Assembly (NCBI GenBank): GCA_016788945.1
Contig: JAEUSA010000007.1
Span: 1 to 12,443, forward strand
DNA from: Leptospiraceae bacterium
Lineage (GTDB): Bacteria; Spirochaetota; Leptospiria; Turneriellales; Turneriellaceae
Direction: 5' to 3'
DNA length: 12,443 bases
Translations under genes and position numbers: made by a program
Notes under the pieces: model-generated
Seen by the model: only the letters and a program-made list of their open reading frames with translations
What the model was told of the DNA's origin: nothing
Databases searched by the model: none
Part shown: in pieces, positions 1-7,146 of the stretch
Layout: every line of letters starts with the position of its first letter
Numbering within the stretch: the stretch's first letter is position 1

Positions 1-1635
1 GAATCCGAATTGCGCAATCAGGCCGACCAGATGCGTCTGCTCAATACCTTGTCGAAAGAAGGTGCGACGGTAATGAATGCGTACTTCAAAGACAGTAGCG
101 ATTTGCTCATGGTGGCAGAACTGCCATCGCCATCGTCAGCACCCGAGAAGGTCTTTTTCCGCGAAAGCAAACTTGAGCGCTTTAATCTGACCGTCGATGC
201 GCTGCGTGCAATGATCAAAATACACGCCGATGACCAGAAACAGATTTATCAGGGCAAAGCAATCGTGCACGCGCTGAATTCGCCGCGGCAAAACGTATGG
301 CTCTATGCAATACCCGTCAATGAAAAAGGCGGGGAGCGCACGATTGTCGCGATTTTGAACGGTGATTCACTCTCCGCGCTGTTTTCAGCGGTTAAATCGA
401 AAGGTACATCTTCTTCGCTTTACGGTGCGATGCTCGTTGACCCGGACAAAAAATTGGTCGCGCATTCAGACAATCGCCGCTTTAAACCATCGCAAGATAT
501 GTCGCAGCATCCAGCGGTCGAAATCGCGTTTAAGAAATTCGCGCAAAATGTGGCCACCGGTGTTCAGCGTTATGCAATTGGTGAAACCAACGAATACGGC
601 AGTTATCGTAAGTTGGCTGTCGGCAACGCCGCGATTATCACCACGGTAAACGAAGACATCGCGTTTGAAGCGGTACGCTGGGCGCGTATTACCACGATAC
701 TGATTGCCTTTCTGATTATTACCGTGGCGATTCTGTTCATCTACTTTTTCTCGCGTACGATTTCCGATCCGCTCAAACGTCTGGTCGGTGCGACGCAGAC
801 GATTCGCGCGGGTAACTATGACGTGCAGGTCGAAAGCGCGTCGCGCGATGAGGTGGGCGAGCTCACGCATGCCTTTAACGAGATGGCGAGCGGCCTCAAA
901 GAACGCGAGCACCTCAAGGGTGCATTCGGCAAGTTCGTGAACGAAGAGGTTGCCAAAATGGTTATGCGCGGCGACCTTGCTCTCGGCGGGGAGTCCAAAA
1001 TAGCCACGGTATTCTTCTCTGATATTCGTTCATTTACCTCCATTTCAGAGAAAATGACGCCGGCTGAGGTGGTCGGGTTTCTGAACGAATACATGACGCT
1101 GATGGTCGAAATTGTCCACCGTTACGGCGGGGTCGTTGATAAATTCATCGGCGATGCAATCATGGCGATCTGGGGCGCTCCGGTTTCGAAACCCAATGAC
1201 ATCGAAAATGCCGTCAACGCTGCGCTCGAAATGCGCGCGGCGCTGCACAAGTTCAATCAGGGCAGGGGTAGCCGCGCTAAGCCGATCATCCGCATTGGCA
1301 TGGGACTCAACACCGGTGAAGTGCTCGCGGGTCAAATCGGTAGCAATGACCGCCTCGAATATACCGTGATTGGTGATACGGTCAATCTCGCTTCGCGCAT
1401 GGAAGGGTTGAACAAAACATTCGGTACCGATATTCTGATCACGCAGAATACCTACGAGCATGTGAAGAAAAAGTTTAACTGCCTGCAGTTACACAAAGTG
1501 AAAGTGAAAGGCAAAGCCGAGGCGCAGAGGGTCTACGCGGTGTTAGGGCACATGGGCGACAACAAGGCACCCAAATCCCTTGCGGAGCTGCACAAATTTA
1601 CCGGGCTTTACCCGCAGAAAAACGTGGGGAAATAA
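1..1635 (+). CDS. Membrane class III (IIIb-type) adenylate cyclase with Cache sensor and HAMP domain, 5' partial
   Basis: Makes cAMP from ATP in the cytoplasm under control of an outside sensor domain. The frame is open to the first base of the window, so the N-terminus and first membrane helix probably lie upstream; a TTG at 10 is only a nominal start. Numbering from that TTG, residues 1-225 look like an extracytoplasmic dCache-like sensor, with a typical 'LVDPDKKLVAHS' segment. A membrane helix spans about 227-249 and HAMP about 250-302. The cyclase domain covers about 325-515. Metal-binding Asp338 (FSDIRSF) and Asp382 (DKFIGDAIMAIWG) are present, as are adenine-specifying Lys378, Asn459 and Arg463. 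Thr452 sits where class IIIa enzymes have Asp, which is the class IIIb pattern and argues for ATP rather than GTP. All catalytic residues are intact. It is followed after 6 bases by a FecR-domain gene, probably in one operon. Confidence 0.93.
   Translation, partial: ESELRNQADQMRLLNTLSKEGATVMNAYFKDSSDLLMVAELPSPSSAPEKVFFRESKLERFNLTVDALRAMIKIHADDQKQIYQGKAIVHALNSPRQNVWLYAIPVNEKGGERTIVAILNGDSLSALFSAVKSKGTSSSLYGAMLVDPDKKLVAHSDNRRFKPSQDMSQHPAVEIAFKKFAQNVATGVQRYAIGETNEYGSYRKLAVGNAAIITTVNEDIAFEAVRWARITTILIAFLIITVAILFIYFFSRTISDPLKRLVGATQTIRAGNYDVQVESASRDEVGELTHAFNEMASGLKEREHLKGAFGKFVNEEVAKMVMRGDLALGGESKIATVFFSDIRSFTSISEKMTPAEVVGFLNEYMTLMVEIVHRYGGVVDKFIGDAIMAIWGAPVSKPNDIENAVNAALEMRAALHKFNQGRGSRAKPIIRIGMGLNTGEVLAGQIGSNDRLEYTVIGDTVNLASRMEGLNKTFGTDILITQNTYEHVKKKFNCLQLHKVKVKGKAEAQRVYAVLGHMGDNKAPKSLAELHKFTGLYPQKNVGK
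1626..1630 (+). promoter_or_regulatory. Possible weak ribosome binding site for the FecR-domain gene
   Basis: GGGGA lies inside the last codons of the cyclase gene, 11 bases before the ATG at 1642. The spacing is longer than ideal, so this is a weak site. Translation may also be coupled to termination of the cyclase gene, whose stop is 6 bases before the ATG. Confidence 0.4.
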
Positions 1636-1641
1636 ACTGCC

Positions 1642-3204
1642 ATGACACTCAGCCGTCGCGATAAAGTCGTCGCTCTAATACTCGTACTGATCATTTTGCT
1701 GCTGATCTATCTGATGCAATGCCATTGGCGCAACCGTTTCGGTGCACGTGGCGATGCCAAACCGGTCGGTGAAGTTGAATATAAATACCATCAGGTACAA
1801 CGGAAATACTCCGACCGCATGCTGTGGGAAGACGTCGAATCCAAATCTCCGATCTTTGCCTACGACTGGGTAATGACCAAGGACAAATCCGATGCCCGCA
1901 TTACGCTCAATAACGGCATGAAGGTCGACATGGATCCCGAAAGTATGGTTGAAATCGACGAGAGCCGCGAAGGTGTGGGCCTCACGCTGCGCGACGGTAC
2001 GATACGCGCTGATAGCCGCGCCGCTAAGGGTGGTACCATCACCGCAGCCGACGGCACCAAAATTGACCTCGATCAGGCTGATGCGCAGATATCAACCGGC
2101 AGTAACGGTCTTTCCGTCGATGTGAAGTCGGGCAATGCGACACTCAAATCGCAGGGTAAAGAAGCGAAAGTTGCGGCCGGTGAAGTCGGCAGCGTGAACA
2201 AAGAAGGATTCTCCAAAGAAAAAACGCTGATCGTACTCAAGTCGCCTGCACAGGGCGCGGTACTCGAAGATGCCTCGAAGGCGGTGCAATTCAGTTTTGA
2301 TGCTCCCGCGGGTGCTGAAGATTGTAAAATTCAACTTACCGGCGGCAAGCAGCGCCGTACGCTCAGTGCGGGCCGCAATTCACACTCTGCGGTGATCGCC
2401 GATGGTTCATACCAATGGCGCGTCGTCTGCCGTCAGGGTGAGAAAAATATTTCCTCGGCGGCGGGGGCATTCCGTGTGAGACCTGCTTCGGCTTTTGCGC
2501 TGATCTCGCCATCGCGTGGGCAGGTGATTCCTGCCAACCAGGCAGAAAATCTTGCGCTGCATTGGCGCGGCGGCGGTCGTGTGAAGGTCGATGTCTCACG
2601 CAACGCCGATTTTTCCTCACCGGTAAAATCTGTCGAGACCGGCGGAGATGACCTGTCGGTCGCAAAACTCAAACCCGGCACCTACTACTGGCGCGTTGCA
2701 CCGGTGCGCGACAAAACGCAGTCCATTCAGTCCAATTTTGTCATTTCCGATAAAGGCGAGTTGCTCGCCGAAGCCGATAGTGAGCGCCCTGCCGCTTCAG
2801 CCCACAAAGAGCCGAAAGACACAGACGCCGCGAAGAAAAAGAAAGCAAGCGAAGCCAAGACTGAGAAGGTGCGCATCAGCGCCTCGGCTCCGCGCAATGC
2901 AGTCATCGAACCCGACGCTGTGTCTGCCAACGTAAAAATCGGTTGGACTCCGGTGAATAAAGCGCATTCGTACCGCATCCGCATTGCGAAAGATCGCGAG
3001 TTTGATGAGCAGCTTTCGAGCGAAAGCGTTTCGGGTAAGGGGCAGGCGACTCTTGCGTTGAAGCCCGGAGCCTATTATCTGCGTGTCGATGTGACGCGCA
3101 GGGGCAGCAACAAGGTGCTGGCTTCGTCAAAAACGCAAAGGATCGACGTGAAGAAGAAGAAGCTGCCACCGCCGCCACGCGTCAAGTCCGTCCAAGCAGA
3201 TTAA
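1642..3204 (+). CDS. Membrane-anchored FecR-domain protein with Ig/fibronectin-like repeats
   Basis: A 520-residue protein with one N-terminal membrane helix (about residues 9-26) after a basic start (SRRDK); the rest should be periplasmic. Residues about 40-185 fit a FecR domain: 'ARITLNNGMKVDM', 'VEIDES' and 'LTLRDGTIRADS' are the repeating beta strands typical of the family. Three beta-sandwich modules follow, each marked by a G-x-Y-x-(W/L)-R-V strand at residues 255-261, 346-352 and 476-482. A Lys/Ala/Glu-rich linker at about 375-405 separates the second from the third. The tail is basic and proline-rich. No FecI sigma factor or TonB receptor is nearby, so this is not the classic FecIR pair. 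The ATG at 1642 lies 6 bases after the cyclase stop, implying co-transcription, and an intrinsic terminator follows. A role in wall binding or in sensing with the cyclase is inference. Confidence 0.85.
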   Translation: MTLSRRDKVVALILVLIILLLIYLMQCHWRNRFGARGDAKPVGEVEYKYHQVQRKYSDRMLWEDVESKSPIFAYDWVMTKDKSDARITLNNGMKVDMDPESMVEIDESREGVGLTLRDGTIRADSRAAKGGTITAADGTKIDLDQADAQISTGSNGLSVDVKSGNATLKSQGKEAKVAAGEVGSVNKEGFSKEKTLIVLKSPAQGAVLEDASKAVQFSFDAPAGAEDCKIQLTGGKQRRTLSAGRNSHSAVIADGSYQWRVVCRQGEKNISSAAGAFRVRPASAFALISPSRGQVIPANQAENLALHWRGGGRVKVDVSRNADFSSPVKSVETGGDDLSVAKLKPGTYYWRVAPVRDKTQSIQSNFVISDKGELLAEADSERPAASAHKEPKDTDAAKKKKASEAKTEKVRISASAPRNAVIEPDAVSANVKIGWTPVNKAHSYRIRIAKDREFDEQLSSESVSGKGQATLALKPGAYYLRVDVTRRGSNKVLASSKTQRIDVKKKKLPPPPRVKSVQAD

Positions 3205-3220
3205 GGCTACCCACTGCCCG

Positions 3221-3246
3221 AACTCCGGTTTTGCCGGAGTTTTTTG
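3221..3246 (+). terminator. Intrinsic (rho-independent) terminator after the FecR-domain gene
   Basis: A perfect 8-base-pair stem, AACTCCGG (3221-3228) with CCGGAGTT (3234-3241), encloses a TTTTG loop and runs straight into a T tract at 3240-3245. It begins 17 bases after the stop codon at 3204 and closes the cyclase-FecR unit. The next gene starts just downstream, so it needs its own promoter or read-through. Confidence 0.9.
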
Positions 3247-3279
3247 TTGACCCCTTTACGTTCGATGCAACCGGTGCAT

Positions 3280-4053
3280 ATGAAAAGACTGCTATTACTT
3301 GCCGTCGTTGGCACGGCTTTCCATTGCGGAAGAAGCTATGAAGACCTGCTGCAGCACGGCAGCGAACTGCGTAAAGGCCAGAAGTGGGCGGAGGCCAAAA
3401 AAGAACTGTTTGCCGCTGCAGAAAAGAAACAGACCCCCGAGGTATATAAAGAATTAGGGAATGTTTTTCTGTTGGGCGAGCAGAATCTGTCAGAAGCCGA
3501 AGGGTATTACCGTAAGGCACTGGCTCTCGACCCGAACTACATCAATGCCGAATTCAATATGGCAGTGATCAGCATGAAGAAATACGAGCTTACCCTTGAC
3601 GATAAAGGCAAAGGGGAAGCTGCCCTGCTTGAAGAAGCCAATAACTGGTTCAAGAAAGTCTATGCGCAGAACCCGAATTTCGGTGTCGGCATTGAAGAAA
3701 TGGCGAAATATCATTATTACCGCCGTGATTACAAGCAGGCGCTCGAAACAGTGCAGAAGGCGATTTCGGTCGATAATCGCAATGCGAACGCCTATTCGAT
3801 TGCCGGGCAGGTCTACTTCAGCGGATTGAAGGACTATAAGCAGGCTTTTGAGAATTTTGAGTTGGCGCGCTCGCTCAACAATAAAGACGCCGATGTAGTC
3901 TATTTCTTATGGGCTACCAGCGAAAAACTGAAAAAAAGCCAAGATGCTGCACAGTTTAAGACCCGTTATGAGCAGATGCTCAAAAAAGAAGGATTAACCG
4001 CTGAACAGGCGCGCGAGCGCGTCAAACGGCTCGAAAACCAGCTCAAGGGCTGA
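3280..4053 (+). CDS. TPR-repeat protein, probable lipoprotein
   Basis: A 257-residue protein with a short signal-like N-terminus (MKRLLLLAVVGTAFHC), then about five tetratricopeptide repeats over residues 19-215. Clear helix pairs include 'YKELGNVFLLGEQNLSEAEG' and 'YRRDYKQALETVQKAISVD'. TPR proteins are scaffolds for protein-protein contacts; the partner cannot be told. Cys16 could be lipidated, but the preceding A-F-H is a poor lipobox because small residues are usual before the Cys. It may therefore be a loosely conforming spirochaetal lipoprotein or a secreted or anchored protein. I chose the ATG at 3280 because it puts the basic-hydrophobic signal at the N-terminus. The frame is open further up (ATG 3265, TTG 3244), but 3244 falls inside the terminator. 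No good Shine-Dalgarno or promoter was found. It precedes the 4088 gene by 34 bases. Confidence 0.82.
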   Translation: MKRLLLLAVVGTAFHCGRSYEDLLQHGSELRKGQKWAEAKKELFAAAEKKQTPEVYKELGNVFLLGEQNLSEAEGYYRKALALDPNYINAEFNMAVISMKKYELTLDDKGKGEAALLEEANNWFKKVYAQNPNFGVGIEEMAKYHYYRRDYKQALETVQKAISVDNRNANAYSIAGQVYFSGLKDYKQAFENFELARSLNNKDADVVYFLWATSEKLKKSQDAAQFKTRYEQMLKKEGLTAEQARERVKRLENQLKG

Positions 4054-4076
4054 CAAGTTCAGCCATCGCGCGGGCC

Positions 4077-4082
4077 GATAAT
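4077..4082 (+). promoter_or_regulatory. Possible -10 box (GATAAT) of a leaderless promoter for the 4088 gene
   Basis: GATAAT matches five of six bases of the sigma-70 -10 consensus and ends 5 bases before the GTG at 4088, so transcription would begin at or within the start codon. No -35 hexamer lies at 16-18 bases; the nearest, CTGACA at 4050-4055, is 21 bases away. No Shine-Dalgarno precedes the GTG. The same box at the same distance occurs before the gene at 9237. Confidence 0.35.
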
Positions 4083-4087
4083 AATCC

Positions 4088-6292
4088 GTGGGGTTACTCG
4101 AAAAAACGCTGAAAAAAGCGGGTATTGAGCGCAAAAAGAGCGCCCCGGCACCCGCACCTGCAACCCCAGACGAAAAACCGGCCGTAAAATGGATCGATAC
4201 TCCCTTTAGGGAGCGCACAAGCGCGCTCGCCGATAAAATCGACCTCGAATCGCAGTACGCGCGGCTCGAGGCGATGACACAATCGGCGGCCGTTCCGCCG
4301 CCTCCCAAATCGTCGCTGCGCGACCGTGCCCGCCGCCTGCTGAGCGGCCTCACCGGTAGCAGCGCACCATCGACTCCAGCATTCCCACCAACTGCATCCG
4401 CACAGGCTGAAAGGCCACGCATGAGCCTCAGGCAGCGTGCGCAGATGCTGATGAAGAAGCTAACGGGCTCCGGCTCGGGCGGTGAGACGGGAGGTACTGC
4501 GGGTGGTGCGCCAACCACAGCGGGGCAATCAGCCGGTGACGATCAACACCTCGCCAGCGCGGATTATCCTTTAGAACAGTTCTTTTTTCCCTGGCATGCT
4601 CTCAGCGAAGAAGGCGCGCTGCAATCGCATGTCACTTTCGGAGAAGAGCACCACGTAGCAGAAGCCGCTGCAGCAGCCGTCGCAGAACCGGTAACCGCGC
4701 CCGTTCAGGAAACACCACCCGCGGCCGAACCCAAATCGACACTCAGCGAATTTGCCGACACGATCGGCCGCATCACGGAGAACCTGAAGAATCTGCACGT
4801 ACAGCTTGATCAGGGTAATTTTATCCGCGAGGCGCGCGAAGCCCCGGCACCAACCGAAACACGCAGCGCGGCCACACCGCTCATCAGCCACCATGTTCCG
4901 GTCGAAGGCGGGGCAGAGTCGGCGGTCATTGATTCAACGGGTACCGTGCTCACACCGCGGGCCGAAACAGCCACCGCGATACCCGCGCAGGAGAAAGCGC
5001 GCGACATTTTCTGGCCGAAGCAGTTACCGCTTGATTTGCCCGCGCGCGATATCAAGCTCAATGCCGATGGTACCGTTTCCGTCGTGCCTGGGCCCTTCCA
5101 GTTGCCATATCTCGCCGAAGATATCGCTCCGCCCGAAAGCGATCTTTCACACTTCACACGTAACCTCAAGAACGCCGAGCTCTTCATTGCCGAAGGTGAG
5201 TTGCAGCTGACGCGTATCATCTACGAGCGGCTGCTTATCAAGATCAGCGACGAAGAAGCGCGCCGTAAAATTCGTGCGAACCTCGATGCACTGAATGACT
5301 ATCGTAAATCGCACGACTGGGGTAATTTTATGCCGGTGCCGCCATGGAACCAGCGCAACCCCTATCAAGATTTCAAGCCGCCGCAACTCAGCATTTCTGA
5401 AATGCCCGTCGAGGCGAAGAATATTACCATCAATCTCGACAAAGGTTTTTTTGAAATTGCGAAAGCAATTTTCGAACAACAGAAAGAGTTGGTGAAAACT
5501 CTCGGTAAAGGCAAAGGTGATGAAGAGGAAGCGGCCGCTGAGGGTAATCTACCGACCGAAGAAGAAGCCGAGGCCGCAGAGGCTGCGGCAGAAGAAGAGG
5601 GCGCAGAGGCCGAAGGCGCTGGTGAAGCCGAAGCTGCGGCAGAAGATCAACAGGAAAAACGCACCGGCGAAGACCGCAGGAAAGGTGGTCCCGATACTCG
5701 CGGCGAGGGTGCCGAAGAGCGGCGATCAGGCCGCGACCGGCGCGAAGAAGCTGAAGAAAATGCACCTCCCGCTGCTGACGAAGCCCAGCCGGCGCCATTG
5801 GCAGCCGACGGCGCTTCGGCAGCGCCGCAGCCTGAAGAATTGCCCGACGGTGTCATGGAGCAGCCGCAAATTCCGGATATGTCGCCCGACGGGCAGGCCA
5901 TGGCAGGCGCGGGTGCCGGCGGCGAAGAGGGTGACGGTAAAGAGAAAGAAGAGGAGAACAAGGTCCAGGAAATCCGCGGTGTTCTTGAGCTGAAGACACC
6001 CGATCAGGAAGACACGCCATTTCTCACGCTGACGTATGACTTTACCAAAATTCCGCATGCGTACCGCCTCGCCAAAGACAACGGTATCTTTGAATATGCC
6101 TATTACAAATACAAACCGATGCTCGTCAAGGCACACCAGTTTATCAAGCGCAAGCAGATCACCCGGGCGCTCAATTATTATCGCGTCATACGCGAACAGC
6201 AGATTCCGACCGAGTTCAGGCATATGGTCGATCGCAACATCAAAGACATTACCGAATACCTGCAGAAATATCTCGTCACGCGACAGAACTGA
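4088..6292 (+). CDS. Large uncharacterised Ala/Glu/Pro-rich protein with helical C-terminal domain
   Basis: I do not recognise a named family for this 734-residue protein. It has no signal peptide or membrane helix and is probably cytoplasmic. It starts with a basic amphipathic stretch (GLLEKTLKKAGIERKK), followed by a long low-complexity Ala/Pro/Thr region to about 320. Residues 353-412 form a compact helical, TPR-like hairpin. A very acidic Glu/Ala tract spans 478-523. Two copies of R-x-G-x-D-R-R follow at 525-531 and 546-552. After a further disordered stretch, an ordered, Tyr-rich helical domain of about 100 residues (about 635-734) contains 'KAHQFIKRKQITRALNYYRV', again TPR-like. GTG at 4088 is the most upstream possible start, since a TAA lies in frame 6 bases before it. 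The stop overlaps the start of the prepilin peptidase gene by one base, so translation is probably coupled. A scaffold or adaptor role is only a guess. Confidence 0.8.
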   Translation: MGLLEKTLKKAGIERKKSAPAPAPATPDEKPAVKWIDTPFRERTSALADKIDLESQYARLEAMTQSAAVPPPPKSSLRDRARRLLSGLTGSSAPSTPAFPPTASAQAERPRMSLRQRAQMLMKKLTGSGSGGETGGTAGGAPTTAGQSAGDDQHLASADYPLEQFFFPWHALSEEGALQSHVTFGEEHHVAEAAAAAVAEPVTAPVQETPPAAEPKSTLSEFADTIGRITENLKNLHVQLDQGNFIREAREAPAPTETRSAATPLISHHVPVEGGAESAVIDSTGTVLTPRAETATAIPAQEKARDIFWPKQLPLDLPARDIKLNADGTVSVVPGPFQLPYLAEDIAPPESDLSHFTRNLKNAELFIAEGELQLTRIIYERLLIKISDEEARRKIRANLDALNDYRKSHDWGNFMPVPPWNQRNPYQDFKPPQLSISEMPVEAKNITINLDKGFFEIAKAIFEQQKELVKTLGKGKGDEEEAAAEGNLPTEEEAEAAEAAAEEEGAEAEGAGEAEAAAEDQQEKRTGEDRRKGGPDTRGEGAEERRSGRDRREEAEENAPPAADEAQPAPLAADGASAAPQPEELPDGVMEQPQIPDMSPDGQAMAGAGAGGEEGDGKEKEEENKVQEIRGVLELKTPDQEDTPFLTLTYDFTKIPHAYRLAKDNGIFEYAYYKYKPMLVKAHQFIKRKQITRALNYYRVIREQQIPTEFRHMVDRNIKDITEYLQKYLVTRQN

Positions 6293-7146
6293 TGAACACG
6301 GATGTTCCAGGTTCGACATTGGCAGGAGGCCATCTTGGTGGCGAACTGATGACTGTGATGATTGTCATTGTCGGCGGATTGCTGTTTGCGGTCTGGCATT
6401 CATTCAGCGACGCGTTGGCTTGGCGCATTTTTACCGCGTATTATTCGGCTGAGCGCAAAAAAATTACGCATAAATTGGCGTTCATCTTCGGCAGTTCGTC
6501 GCGCTGCGAGTATTGCTCGGCACCGGTGCCGGCGTTAGGCCTCATTCCGGTTGCCGGTTTCTTTCTCATGAAAGGCCGCTGCCGGGCCTGTGAGCGCAAG
6601 CTATCGTACCGTTTTCCGGTGTTTGAGGGGCTGGCCGCAGTCTATGGCATGCTATTGGCTTTCAGCGGCGTGACGGCAGCCGAATTTGCCGTCTCCCTGA
6701 TCGCCTACCTTCTGGTCTGGTTGGTGGTTTCGACCGATTACCGCGTGCTGTTGATACCCACCGAAGCGATTCTGGGCCTGCTGATTCTGGGGATTGTTTA
6801 TTTACTGACGATGAAAAATCCGCATTGGTATGAATTAAAAGATACCGGGCTCGGCATTGATTTAGCTGTGGCCTTCGTGTGGTTTTTTCTTTTTCACATG
6901 CTGCGCATCTTGTCAGGCTATAAAATGGGCTTGGCCGACGTCAGGCTTGTGCTTGCGCTCGGTTTTTTATTGGGGCACCCGCTGGCATTATTTCTGCCCG
7001 GATTTGCCGCGATGCTGGCGATCGGCTTTTATCTGGTCAGGCGCTATTCTATTCTGATCTATGCGCCGTCAGACACGGAGATACCGTTTGGTGTGTTTCT
7101 CGGCGCAGGTTATCTGCTGTTAAATCTTGCCGGGCGGCTGGTGTAA
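6292..7146 (+). CDS. Prepilin peptidase-like A24 family membrane protein
   Basis: Members of this family cut the leader of type IV pilin-like proteins at the inner membrane and often methylate the new N-terminus. The 284 residues form a polytopic membrane protein. The zinc-binding/methylase loop is well kept: CxxC at Cys72/Cys75 and Cys97/Cys100, with 'GLIPVAGFFLMKGRCRAC' between. Both catalytic aspartates are present: Asp149 (TDYRVLLIPTEA) and Asp216 (GLADVRLVLALG). The second motif reads GLAD instead of the usual GxGD, but the Asp is kept. ATG 6292 shares one base with the preceding stop. An in-frame ATG at 6349 (MTVMIVIVGG) would give a more typical family N-terminus and cannot be excluded. 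No pilin, secretion ATPase or type II secretion gene is in view. The 3' end overlaps the opposing glycosyltransferase gene by 27 bases. Confidence 0.85.
   Translation: MNTDVPGSTLAGGHLGGELMTVMIVIVGGLLFAVWHSFSDALAWRIFTAYYSAERKKITHKLAFIFGSSSRCEYCSAPVPALGLIPVAGFFLMKGRCRACERKLSYRFPVFEGLAAVYGMLLAFSGVTAAEFAVSLIAYLLVWLVVSTDYRVLLIPTEAILGLLILGIVYLLTMKNPHWYELKDTGLGIDLAVAFVWFFLFHMLRILSGYKMGLADVRLVLALGFLLGHPLALFLPGFAAMLAIGFYLVRRYSILIYAPSDTEIPFGVFLGAGYLLLNLAGRLV

Noticed and set aside
3244..3279. Upstream TTG/ATG starts for the TPR lipoprotein-like gene
   Set aside because: The TTG lies in the terminator's T tract, and the extra residues would bury the signal peptide. ATG 3280 puts it at the N-terminus.
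5726..6319. 197-codon open frame on the minus strand, opposite the large uncharacterised gene
   Set aside because: It lies fully antisense to a gene with clear coding character, has unnatural composition and no start context. Such frames are expected where codons are GC-biased and low in stops.
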